Shown here: piece after piece, positions 41,918 to 52,099 of the stretch
Position numbering within the stretch: position 1 is the first letter of the stretch
How the letters are laid out: each line of letters opens with the position of its first letter
Assembly: GCA_033064195.1 (NCBI GenBank)
Contig: JARBJD010000361.1
Location: 1 to 64,000 of the forward strand
From: Blattamonas nauphoetae
Lineage: Eukaryota; Preaxostyla; Oxymonadida
Length of the DNA: 64,000 nucleotides
Reading direction: 5' to 3'
Program-made: the position numbers and the translations under genes
The notes under the pieces: model-generated
Seen by the model: only the letters and a program-made list of their open reading frames with translations
What the model was told of the DNA's origin: nothing
The model's database searches: none

Positions 41918-42849
41918 ATGAATCGACAAAATACAATTCACAAATGATCGAGAAAATGATTGATCATAATCTTTCGACGATCACTGAGAATGCAGCAGTC
42001 ATTCACACACTACAGACGGAATTAGAAACGAATCAGGAAGAACTCGACACACTTAAGAAGACAACTGAAGCACAGCAGATAGCGATTTCCTCAATCCAAA
42101 ACGTCGCTTCAACAAATGGATCAATCACTTGTTCAGCTGGTATAGCAACACCAACAATTGGAGGATTGATCAATGTGAATGGAGCGAATTGGAATATATC
42201 AGAGGGAACTATTCCAAAGTATCCTGGAACATATCCATCATCAACATTTAAGTCTGGCATTTCAATTTCGCAATCGATTGCAGAAACATCAGGAATTCAG
42301 TTCAATGGTGATGGCATTATTATGTGGTCTCCGTGTGACACACCAGCATTGTATTACTACGATGAGGACACTGGTTCAGGAGTGTTTTCAATATCACCAA
42401 CTGGAAGTTTTTCACAATTGTCAGACAGAAGAGTCAAAAGGAATATTGTTCCATATCCTAATGTTCTTGAACAACTGAATAAAGTGGAAATTGTGCAGTA
42501 TCAGTTCAACACATTTGACTCGAAGATCAGCAAAGTCACAAAGCAAATAGAGAATGAGACTGATGAAGAACACTTGAAGAACTGCAAAGAGAAATGCGAA
42601 TGTCTGAAGAAGGAAAGTGAGAAGAAACACATTGGTGTGATTGCTCAACAGGTCCAAGAGATATTTCCAGAGGTTGTGAATGATTCAAATCCAGACTGTC
42701 TTCAAGTTGATTATGCAGAACTCTCTTGCTTCTGCGTGAAAGCCATTTAGGAATGATGCTCTATTGTTGGACATCAACAGACAGTGATCAATGAACTGAT
42801 ACAAAAATATAATTCACTGATCGAAACAATGACCAATATTCCAACATGA
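41918..42849 (+). pseudogene. Fibre-like protein with peptidase S74-type chaperone
   Basis: Homologue of 16348-18466 without the foldback insert. It has the coiled-coil start (LQTELETNQEELDTLKK), a beta-like middle, then SDRRVKRNI, HIGVIAQQVQEIFPEVV and VDYAELSCFCVKAI. It shows that the S74 part is continuous with the coiled coil in this family. It is broken near its ends (about two breaks). Confidence 0.78.
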
Positions 42850-43243
42850 GATCAACCAGAAATTCATAATACTCTCTGGTTATTTTTCCATTGATTGTCT
42901 CTTGTGTTTCCATCTCGATTGACTCACCAGAACTGTCTTTGAACCAGATCTTCACAATTGATTGTCGAGTGCTTAATTCCCACTTCTTTCGCTTCGCAAT
43001 CTGTTCGTTACAGAAGGCAATATATGAATCATTGTGCGCGTCAGTCTGGATCCAATCACCATGTATTGTTCTGTGCTGAGGAATGTCTTTTGAAATGACT
43101 GTTGTTGAACCATCAATTTCCTCCCTCACATGTATGAGTTTGCAGTCAAGAAAGTAGATGTATTTTTGTTTTCTAGAATTGGTAAAATCAGGAGGGAGTT
43201 GAGCAGTGTGAGAATTCTGAATTGAGAAGTAACGCTTCACCAT
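42788..43243 (-). pseudogene. Polinton small protein (136-aa type)
   Basis: Homologue of 18450-18860 starting MVKRYFSIQNSHTAQLP, converging on the fibre gene. The open frame runs past the usual end into sequence that overlaps the fibre gene, so the last part is probably not native. Function unknown. Confidence 0.6.
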
Positions 43244-43283
43244 TTGTGTTTTCTACAAAAATAAAATATTGCATTTGTTCTAT

Positions 43284-44966
43284 TCAATAACCTCTCTTTA
43301 CTTCTTCGTATGCTTCTTGGAGTCGACGATCAATGACGTATCGCACTCGTGGCTGTCCATTCTCAATCCAGAACAGCCAGTATGTTGCCTGATGTAGTGC
43401 GAGAATTGGTGGAGGAGGACCTTCTGGAGTAGATGTGAAATATGGATCAAGTTCTCCCTGATTGATTGGTGTTCCTCTATAGACAATATTAACTGATTCT
43501 GCTGTCGAGATTCCTTCTTCTCCACCAGCAATTTCACTTCGATCTGTTGGAACCATGAATGTGAATGAAGTCGCATCCGTGACTGGTCTTGTTCTCTTGT
43601 AGTCAGCTCCTCTGTCGTGAAATACTCGAGTTGAACAAATGGAATTCTCAAACTCTTCCGTGGCAGAACAACCAATGAAGTCACCATTCACCATCATCAT
43701 TTGATAGAACTCTGGTGATATAGTTGACATTGGGAAATTGGGAAAGTTGGATCCAAGCATTTCAAATTGACCAACATATTGAGGATTTCTGAAGACTGAA
43801 CATTCATTTGGTCTTTCAGGGAATAAGCACACTAGATTCATGAGATTGTTGAGTTTGATACTGATGTTTGATCTCACTCCCATGGCATTTGCTTTTGATT
43901 GGAACGATTGTGTGTCAATTCTTTCAGCTTTCAGAACATATAAAGTCTCTGTGTAAGTGTTTATCAGAGATTGTTTAGTTGCATCAGTTATCTGATATCC
44001 ATAGCAAACTGATGTGACTTTATCCACTGATGAAGCAAGAACAGTGGAAGTGGTTGGCGATGTAGCGATATATTTCACAGTACCTGATGATGCCAGTTGA
44101 AAATATTGAATTCGTTGAACTGTATTCCCGATTTGTGTAAACTCTTGAGTCAGTGTCGAGAAGTCTCCATCGTACATTAATTCTGTTTGGGATTGAGTTG
44201 ACAGAGTTGATATCGAAATACTTGGATTTTGATCGATACTGTTTTCAAGTGTTTTCCTTACGATTGTGGAAACTCGAATAGGACAATACACAAGTGAATC
44301 AGTCGTTAAATGAAATCTCAATCGGAGATTGCCAAAGATGGAATTTGGATACTGATCGAAAGTACTTAATGGTAGGAGATTCACAAATGGAATGACCAAT
44401 GGAATTGTAAATGTGATGTTTGAAGAGGCAGCATCGACTGGACAATGATAGAATCCACATACGCTTGGATCCATTCTCTGAACATTTTCCCAAAGACTGT
44501 AGCAATGCTTCATGTTATTTTTCTCTTCATGGGATTTGAAAGTGTGGTATAGAAATGATTCGTGGATGTGATTGTTCTGAAGTGTATTGTCAATGATGTT
44601 CCCTTGACTGTCGACGAGTCTCATGTCTCGAATTGCATCTGATGATGATTTAAATCCGTAGAACATACCATACATTCCAACATATTGCGCAGATGCACTC
44701 GTTGGTTTCGAATATGGAACGGTAACTGTGAGATCAATTCGTAAATGACTCTTCGAAAACTCAGTCACATCATGTCCATCATAGCACAGTGGAACTTCAA
44801 TCTCGTCTCCAATTCTGCATGGCATTGGAGGATTTGTAGGATGCACTTCTTGGATGGAGTAGACGTGCGGCTCGGAATCCCACTGTTTTGGCATGTATGA
44901 TTGCACTTCGATTTGCTCAATTCATGTCGATGTTGATTTGGATTGATTTGATCTGATACTTCTCAT
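43284..44966 (-). pseudogene. Capsid-like protein 1
   Basis: Homologue of 18868-20583. Most of the frame is open and near-identical; the middle (about 44.03-44.25 kb) is much more diverged than the rest, as a surface-exposed region would be (inference). Shared stretches include FGNLRLRFHLTTDSL and PSVCGFYH. About one break near the N terminus. Confidence 0.6.
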
Positions 44967-45011
44967 TTATAGAAAAATAAAAATACAATATCATTATTTT
45001 CTTTTCCTGTT

Positions 45012-48000
45012 TTAATATTTCATTATTCCAAGTTCCTTGTGTAAGGCTTTCAGTGTAAGATTTGGATAATACTCAACTTTTGGTTCACCATTGCTGTATC
45101 GTAGTACCCACCAAGTTGTTGCAGTTGTTGCTAAAATAGGTGCTGGAGGATGTGTAAATCTTGTCATAAAACCATCGCTTTTATCAATTTGCTGACTTGG
45201 ATCAAGAACGTTATAGTACGTGTCAATCAAACCCTGATATATTGGTTGAGATCTCAAAGTGACTGGAACATTCTGACCTCTGGAACTGATCGAATCATTA
45301 CAGTTTGTTGGACATCCACTTCGTTGTGTTGAAAAGCATAATAGGAAGTCAGAATTGTCATGAATTGGTCGCACTCTTGTCATTGTTTCATTTGGATAAT
45401 TCTGATCACCAGTGAGTTTCTCTTGAACGAGAGAATCTGTAAGTGATCGCTCCAAATCATCTGGAACAGTAAGGTTTGAATCAAGATTGAAAGTCGACAA
45501 TGCAAACTGATAGAAGCGAGCTCCAATAGTTGTTGTCGGTTGTTCAGGATAGTATTTGTTGAGGAGATTCACTTGGATATTCTTCTGCATGGGATTGTGG
45601 AAACATGTGACTTCATTATCATAGTGACGGAAGAGAAGCATGATATCCTTCGCATTCACAAGTACCATTTGCTGAGTACAATCAATTCCTGATGGAGTCG
45701 GTGTTTTCTGAAATGGATAGAATGAGATCTTTTCAGCTGGTATTGTTCCAGGACGATCCTGATCCATCTTCTTCAGATTCTCTTTCGCAATTTCTTTCAT
45801 TTTGTATCCAGCACTCATGCAATGCACATCATCAATGCGATAATCCATAATGTTGAGAGAAATGTATTGTTCATCAGGGGAAGGTTCCGAGGTAATACCA
45901 GTCGGATGTGTATATACACAATCTTGTTTTACTGCCATGATCTTAAATGATTGACCGATTTGAACGAAGTTCTTTGTACATGGGGGGACGAGATACGGAA
46001 GGAAGGTTGGACGATCACGATTCCAATAAACAAGTGAATCTCGGATGGGAGGTAACTTTGATGTATATTCACTGATCAATAACGAGAGTGTATTTTTCAA
46101 TGTCAGTTCAGGATTCACAGGACAACACACGAATGCATCTTCATTTATGTGCACACTGAGTTTCAGATCTCCGAAGAGACATCTTGGATAGTCAGTCATT
46201 CCTGAGAAAATTAGAAGATCTTCAAGATTAATCGACACACGAATTGGTACATCAATCGTGTCTTGAAACACTCCTGTTCCAGATGTTGTTGTGAAGTCTG
46301 ATAAAGGAATATACACACCAGCAACCGATTCGTCATGATTCCAAGCATTTTGCCAAGGTGTGTGACAATGTTTTCGATTCTCCAATTGACTCTTTGGTTT
46401 GATCATATTGTAAAGGTGAGACTCCATTGAGACATCATTTGTTGTCGTGCTAATGATTCTTTAATTGTTGTGAAGAACAGTAAGGTCACGGAAGATTGAT
46501 GCAGAATGCTTAAGTCCAACGAAGATGAATATCCTTTCATTCATGTACGAGCCAATTTTACCTGCAGTTTGTTTCCAGTTGTTGACTTTCAATGTCGCTG
46601 TCATTGTGAACGTAATGAAGGAATCATCACTTTGACAAATGTCTTGATTCCCGGTCAGTGGAATGATTATCTCCTGTCCTTTGTAGAATCGTGAATTCTC
46701 TGATGGTTTCAATTCTTGAATAGAAGTACTGTGAGCTCCATCGTTCAGAAGGTAATTGATGTGATGTTCAGACATGAGTTGCTGCTGTATTTGACCAATA
46801 TCATCTCTGGTATACTTGATTGATCCAGTTGTATTTCCAGTCAATGATGATCAGGGTTCTGACTAGTCTGATCAATTTAGTGGAAACATGAGATCAATTG
46901 ATCTCAGAAGCACAATTTGGGCCTGAGATCAATTTTCCTATTTTGGACATTCAAGATCTTCAACATTTTTCTCCTCCTCTATCAAATACTCGACTCTCAG
47001 GGCGATTACGTTCGACATGATGACAGTAAGATTACTAAAGTCCACATCAAGACGTTCACAACAGATGTATGGCCTTTTTTATTAGGAAATGTGAATTTGA
47101 AATCGTCTCAAATTTTCAGGTTCTTAACTCGTCGGAAGGCATTTCTTCCATTGATTGAGAACAAAGATGCGATGAAAAGATATACACTGTATTTCATTTC
47201 TATTTTCTCATATTCAAGATATCTTTCTGTGTGAACTCCATCACTTCGAGTTCTCAGGCATATCCTTCGGACATCACGGAGATCATCTCCTGTCTCTCAC
47301 TAAATTTGTCATGGTGACCACATTTAATCTATTATCCGCCTTTTTTCGAACCAACAAGCTGACAACTCCCTCTTCAATCTCCTCCAACATTTCGCTTCTG
47401 ATTGTACAATGGCCGTCTGACTTCCTTTCTTTTTATATGATGAGTGGTCTCCATGGGCAATATCATCTCCCAGTCACTTCTACCATCCACTGTCTTCGAA
47501 GCAATCGAGATCAAAAGCGGAATTGACAAAACCATCAACTACGATGCTCCAAAACGTCTGACAACGACAACACAGTTTTTCTTGCATTTTACGATGATTC
47601 GATCGTCACCAACTACGTCACCAATGCAGATCCCGATGTGGGTACAGCACATGTGAACACATCCATTGTGGAAGGGAATGTCGATGTCTGTTACAGCACA
47701 ACGCTTCTGATGCCTTCAACAGCATTATCTGGACCAACCCGGTCGTTGGAAAGTCAAAACTTTGTCCATATAACATTTTGCTATGAGTTGAGAGAGCAAT
47801 CATTTTGAGTCCATTTTCACCTCACTGATTTGAAAATTATAGATTTCATTCAATTGTATTTGCTAAATATTGATGAATGTGAAGTAGAGAAAAATTGGAA
47901 GGATTCAATATGGTAGAAATTTGGTGAGATCTAAAAACCGTGAGATCCGTGAGATCAATGTAAGAACCCTGATGATGATGCTCCAGTTCTTTTGTTTGTC

Positions 48001-48023
48001 AGATGTGTTCTATGTGAGTTCAT
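45012..48023 (-). pseudogene. Capsid-like protein 2, split by a hAT-like element
   Basis: Homologue of 20632-22500, with MNSH start after an A/T block, FYKGQEIIIPLTGNQD, KHCHTPWQNAWN, FGDLKLSVHINEDAFVCCP and WWVLRYSNGEPKVEYY. It is interrupted by the element at 46852-47971 near its start and has about one other break. The middle third is diverged from copy B while the ends are close, as in capsid-like protein 1. Confidence 0.6.
46852..47971. mobile_element. hAT-like short element 3
   Basis: The 1120-bp insert has ends CAGGGTTCTGAC and the mirror of CAGGGTTCTTAC, with the perfect 8-bp duplication ATGATGAT (46844-46851, 47972-47979). Copy B is uninterrupted. The interior holds only short frames (47311-47656 among them), none recognised as a transposase. 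Confidence 0.88.
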
Positions 48024-48072
48024 TTTATCAAAAATAAAAAAAACAATATTGCTTATTTCTCTTTCACTTTTT

Positions 48073-48102
48073 CTCTGAAAGGGTTCGAAGCATTTAGCGA
48101 GA
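48073..48102 (-). repeat. Mini-insertion at the end of MAPG gene 1
   Basis: Minus-strand TCTCGCTAAATGCTTCGAAC, then CCTTTCAGAG. Copy B lacks it at this place. It is flanked by AAAAAG on both sides, which may be a 6-bp duplication or simply the local A-rich context. Confidence 0.65.
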
Positions 48103-48399
48103 CTTTTTCAGTTTCTTCTTCTTTGGTTTCGGCTTCAGCTTTTCTTCCAGTCTCAGTATTTCTCCTCTGAGTTTGTTCGCAACTGCTGTGTTCCCTTCAT
48201 TGATTGCTTGCTCATACTGAGCCATCTTTTCCGCATGGATTTGCTGATCCGATTTCACATCTGGAATCATCTCAACACCTGTCTGTGCAACCTTCGAAAT
48301 CAATGGTCCAACGAAGGGAATGAGATTCAGAAATGGAGCTCCGACTCTGAGTATGTTTTTGCTAACTGCTGCTAATTTTGATAACCAACCTGGTGCCAT
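48094..48399 (-). CDS. MAPG protein 1 (101 aa)
   Basis: Near-identical to 22530-22832: amphipathic N-terminal half and basic tail. The very end of the protein is altered because a mini-insertion meets the gene's 3' end. Function unknown; membrane-active virion protein by analogy only. Confidence 0.65.
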   Translation of the reverse strand: MAPGWLSKLAAVSKNILRVGAPFLNLIPFVGPLISKVAQTGVEMIPDVKSDQQIHAEKMAQYEQAINEGNTAVANKLRGEILRLEEKLKPKPKKKKLKKSR

Positions 48400-48434
48400 T
48401 TATGTAACAATAAAAAAACTTGAACACAAACAAA

Positions 48435-48746
48435 TTATAATCCTTTGAATTGAATTTTAGAATTTGACGATTGAGGAATGTCATCATTTGAATACCGTGC
48501 ATTTCGCGGTGGTTCATAATCGATCATCTGTGGTTGTTGGGCTCTGTTGATTGCTTTGTTTTGCTGGTACACATCCATCATTCCTCCTAAGCCACTGAGT
48601 ATTCCTCCAGCTGTTTGTCCAAACTTGTTGTTCGTCTGTGAGAGAAGTCCACCACCAACCTGAAGCAGTGATGGAGCAAGCGGTTTGATGAATTGAAAGA
48701 ACTGTTTGCCGATATTTTTGAGTTTGTTGAAACTTCCTGGTGCCAT
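48435..48746 (-). CDS. MAPG protein 2 (103 aa)
   Basis: The amino-acid sequence is the same as 22868-23179, including the Gly-rich hydrophobic stretch. An A/T block precedes the ATG. This is the most strongly conserved protein between copies B and C. Confidence 0.65.
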   Translation of the reverse strand: MAPGSFNKLKNIGKQFFQFIKPLAPSLLQVGGGLLSQTNNKFGQTAGGILSGLGGMMDVYQQNKAINRAQQPQMIDYEPPRNARYSNDDIPQSSNSKIQFKGL

Positions 48747-48782
48747 TTATGTAAAAATAAAAAATACAATTCTTTAATTATT

Positions 48783-49373
48783 CTAACGAGGAATTGCCTT
48801 TGTCAGTGAAATACCATAATTGAGAATAGTGTTGTATGCTTCATTGAAGGCTATGCTCATGTCTTTTCCACCAACAAGGATCTTGAAAATGGTTCGAAAG
48901 ATCGGGAGTTTATTCAGACATCGGCACTTGTCAGATAAATCATCCAATTCGATCACCACATCATTGATTCCAGTGAGTGTAGCAATCAGTGCACATAAAT
49001 CACTTTGGTTTGTGATCAGTTTCTTCGATGGTTCAATGAGATTATTCAGTAGTTTCTTTTCACATGCGAATGCATTCTTGTACACTATCGGTAGTTGGTC
49101 ATTGATTGCTGCAATATTAGAAGTGTATTCTCTAAGTGGGATTGAACGACTTTGGATTGGTGCAGATGGATAGATCTCGGGTGGTGGTGGATCATATGTA
49201 CCTGGAACATTGTCAAGTTCAACATTTGCTCCTTGTTCATTTCGATCTTCGAGCTTAGATCTTCCAGAAGTTGATCCTTTGTTATCGATGATGACATTGT
49301 TGGTGATTGACGTTGGAACTGAAGAAGAACTTGTGTGTTTTGTAAATTGACAACTTAGAATTGGTTGCATCAC
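48783..49373 (-). CDS. Polinton unknown protein (196 aa)
   Basis: The uninterrupted form of the gene split in copy B (23219-24940). Residues 1-80 are Ser/Thr/Pro-rich with YDPPPPEIYPSAP; residues 100-196 are helical with conserved cysteines (NAFACEKKLL, SDLCALIATL, KCRCLNKLP). The A/T block TTTTTTATTTTAATAGAA lies close before the ATG. Not recognised. A disordered head plus helical tail suits a virion linker or scaffold protein (guess). Confidence 0.65.
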   Translation of the reverse strand: MMQPILSCQFTKHTSSSSVPTSITNNVIIDNKGSTSGRSKLEDRNEQGANVELDNVPGTYDPPPPEIYPSAPIQSRSIPLREYTSNIAAINDQLPIVYKNAFACEKKLLNNLIEPSKKLITNQSDLCALIATLTGINDVVIELDDLSDKCRCLNKLPIFRTIFKILVGGKDMSIAFNEAYNTILNYGISLTKAIPR

Positions 49374-49407
49374 TTTCTATTAAAATAAAAAATATATATT
49401 TATGTTT

Positions 49408-50361
49408 TTAATCACTCATATCTTTCTCCAAGTGTGCGAATCGAGTATATTCAGGCATATGTCCTGTTTGGTATCTTCCGATATCTCCCGTTCTTGTTCT
49501 GTATGCTGCAGTTGTCTGTTCGTTTACAAATGTTGAGATGTTCGCTGAATAACGACCAAGGAAAGTATGCAAATCTTCTGTTTTGGTGATGATTTCGAGG
49601 AACTGTGGATGAATTTGTTCCTTAAACGCTTTTCTTGCTTTCGTTCTCTGATGATCTGGATTGGAACTGATGAAACCTTCAACATAGTCTTCAAGCCATT
49701 GATCCCACATCTTTGATGCAATCTTGGATTGAATGGAATTGAAAACCATATTGTCCAACACTCCTTTTCCAGGGTCTGCTGGTTGATCTCGACTGGCTCG
49801 ATACAGCTTCAATACATTAGTCATGAAATCACCAACAGCTTTCTTCAATATTGCATATGGTTGTTGTGATCGTTGTGCTTGCATTTCTTGGTAGTTGACT
49901 TCACGATAGTTTCCTGGTAAATCGTATGTTCCAGTTTTGAGGAAGTTGTTGTGTGCAGCTTTGATTCTTCTTCCATGATCTTGACGAAATGATGAATATG
50001 GTTGTTGTCTTCGCATATCTGGTGTTGGATTCATTGAATAGTATGTCTCGACGACAGGTCGACTGTTGTATGGTGCAAGCATGAAACCATTCGCTGCAAC
50101 GAGATCTCCGTTTTCTTTGTCGTAGACCATCACATCAGGAACTTTACCATATTTTTCCATTTTGACTTCCCAATTTTGTCCAGTCCTTTCAATGTATTCT
50201 AAAGCAGATGGAACACTACTGAGTGCAGAATTGAAGTTGGTGCGAATGTCATCATCAGCATAGATTCTTTTCATTGCATCCAAAGCCCCCTGATCATATC
50301 TCATTTTTGGTTTCTTCGCTGGAGCCTTTCTCTTTGCGGGAATGTATTGTATCTTCGACAT
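49408..50361 (-). CDS. Polinton unknown protein with basic head (317 aa)
   Basis: It starts MSKIQYIPAKRKAPAKKPKM; the first 25 residues are strongly basic. The body contains SALEYIERTGQNWEVKMEKY, DVMVYDKENGDLVAANGFM, FMTNVLKLYRASRDQP and WDQWLEDYVEGFISSNPDHQ, and it ends KDMSD. No known family is recognised. The start is set at the first ATG after the A/T block, as in copy B. Divergent from the ATPase gene. Confidence 0.62.
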   Translation of the reverse strand: MSKIQYIPAKRKAPAKKPKMRYDQGALDAMKRIYADDDIRTNFNSALSSVPSALEYIERTGQNWEVKMEKYGKVPDVMVYDKENGDLVAANGFMLAPYNSRPVVETYYSMNPTPDMRRQQPYSSFRQDHGRRIKAAHNNFLKTGTYDLPGNYREVNYQEMQAQRSQQPYAILKKAVGDFMTNVLKLYRASRDQPADPGKGVLDNMVFNSIQSKIASKMWDQWLEDYVEGFISSNPDHQRTKARKAFKEQIHPQFLEIITKTEDLHTFLGRYSANISTFVNEQTTAAYRTRTGDIGRYQTGHMPEYTRFAHLEKDMSD

Positions 50362-50420
50362 TGTGTTTTCATACAAAATAAAAAAACCAAAAGTATATTT
50401 TAATTAGAGTTAAATCATAA

Positions 50421-51335
50421 ATGAAAAGAACGAATTCCATTCTAAGGGCATCGCCCATATCTCCATTAACAACAATGTCAACATTGTTACGGAGGGTGGA
50501 ACCCTCTTCTCTTACAGCATACGTGAATGCAAAACTGAGTGAAGCATCTAGTAGGAATGTTTCTCATGAAGTTCAATCACAAATACATCCAGACCTAAAT
50601 TTCAATCGCAATAGTGTTAATGTCCTCGTTGGAAACAGAGGAAGTGGAAAGACATTCAATGCTCTTCGAGAGGTTGCCAAGCTACAGAATGTTCAGGTTA
50701 GGAATGAACTCTTTCACCTCTTTGTCTTCGTGACTGATAAGAATATTGATCCAACCTTCGACAAATTCAAACCAATACTGAATGTTCCATGTGTGAAGGT
50801 CAAGTACGATGAAGCACAACCGTTTCTATTGGAACTTTCTGAATCAAAAGCAGCTTATGAAGAGATTATTGACAACCAGTGGCAAGATAGAATTACTGAT
50901 GAGTGTCGAGAAGAACTCTTTGACTCACTTTACATTGATAATTTCTCAGTGAAGAATCTCCAAACGATTATTCTCCTTGATGACTGTCGCAGAATTCTTG
51001 GTGATTGTAGAACATCCAAAAATAGAATGACAATGATGGACTTGTTATTGGAGAATCGACAACCGAAATTCACTTTCTTTCTGACGATGCATGAGCTGTT
51101 CAGTTTGTCAGCTGACATGAAGTCAAACATTGATTCAATGTGGATCTTTGGAGGATTCAACAAAGAACGAATCAGTCGAGTCAATCCTCAGTTGAACTCA
51201 CCAATTGATATTCGACAATTCTGGAATGTCTACCAACGAAAACAAAAATGTGAAGCAGTCATTCTTCGATACAATACAGATGGAGTTGCTTTGACTGAGA
51301 TCAACAAAGAAGGTTTAAACCGAACTGTCCGTTAA
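50421..51335 (+). CDS. ATP: Polinton packaging ATPase (304 aa)
   Basis: Walker A GNRGSGKTFNA, Walker B TIILLDDCRR and the TFFLTMHELF segment are all present. The first 30 residues differ completely from copy B up to RRVEPSSLTAY, after which the two are nearly the same. The frame is open. FtsK/HerA-type DNA packaging motor by motif and context. Confidence 0.83.
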   Translation: MKRTNSILRASPISPLTTMSTLLRRVEPSSLTAYVNAKLSEASSRNVSHEVQSQIHPDLNFNRNSVNVLVGNRGSGKTFNALREVAKLQNVQVRNELFHLFVFVTDKNIDPTFDKFKPILNVPCVKVKYDEAQPFLLELSESKAAYEEIIDNQWQDRITDECREELFDSLYIDNFSVKNLQTIILLDDCRRILGDCRTSKNRMTMMDLLLENRQPKFTFFLTMHELFSLSADMKSNIDSMWIFGGFNKERISRVNPQLNSPIDIRQFWNVYQRKQKCEAVILRYNTDGVALTEINKEGLNRTVR

Positions 51336-51377
51336 CTCTTGAATGAGATTACCAATAGTCTCGTCAAGACTTCGAAG

Positions 51378-51702
51378 CAGGGATCTGAGTAGGTCTGTAG
51401 ATTACTGCATAAGGTGTGATCATGGATCAGACCTCACGAAACTGAGGGTCTGATCCGTTTCCTAATTAGGAGTATCGATTTTCCTCATTTTCCATTTTCT
51501 CACTTCATTTTCTTCATCGGATCGGTTCAACTCAAGCAATAAACTATAAATGATGACCAGATAGCCTCTCAAATGGTCGATTAGACTCATTTCACAGTTT
51601 GTTTCGAAAGAAAACTCTCTATTTGTGAAACACTGTGTAAACAAAAAAAAATTAGGTCTGATCAACGGAGGTCTGATCGATCAGATCCGTCTCAGGTCCC
51701 TG
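51378..51702. mobile_element. hAT-like short element 4
   Basis: The 325-bp insert has ends CAGGGATCTGAG and the mirror of CAGGGACCTGAG, with the perfect 8-bp duplication CTTCGAAG (51370-51377, 51703-51710). No coding capacity. Confidence 0.88.
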
Positions 51703-51979
51703 CTTCGAAGCCTCATGCTGAGAGTATCTATGAGCGTTCGAATTGATTCTTCAATGTCTGAAAGTCTTTGATCAATCGAGGATTCACCGTTGTTCTCTGT
51801 ACTTGATTTCCTCAGAGCAATCTCACCTCTTATTTTTGTGATTCTGTATCCATCAATTCTGATCAACCGATTCAGTTTCTGAGTTGTGTATTTATTCAGT
51901 TCTTCTCTGTTCTTTTCCAAATGTCTCTGAATGTCATAGATGTTTTCAAAACATTTCTGTTCAGGATCAAACGGTTCTA

Positions 51980-52083
51980 GGCTTTCCCTTTGGTCAAGCC
52001 AAACACAACTGGGCTCGTCTCCCAGTCTGTGTGAGATGGTCTGATGGTCTGACCGGCCCGAAGGGGTGAAATAGTGGGCGGTC
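51980..52083. repeat. DIRS left inverted terminal repeat
   Basis: It starts GGCTTTCCCTTTGGTCAAGC. The part from GGCTCGTCTCCCAGTCTG onward is mirrored at 57126-57211, while the outer 30 or so bases differ between the ends, as expected for DIRS-1 type elements. Confidence 0.8.
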
Positions 52084-52099
52084 AGATCGAAGCGTTGAA

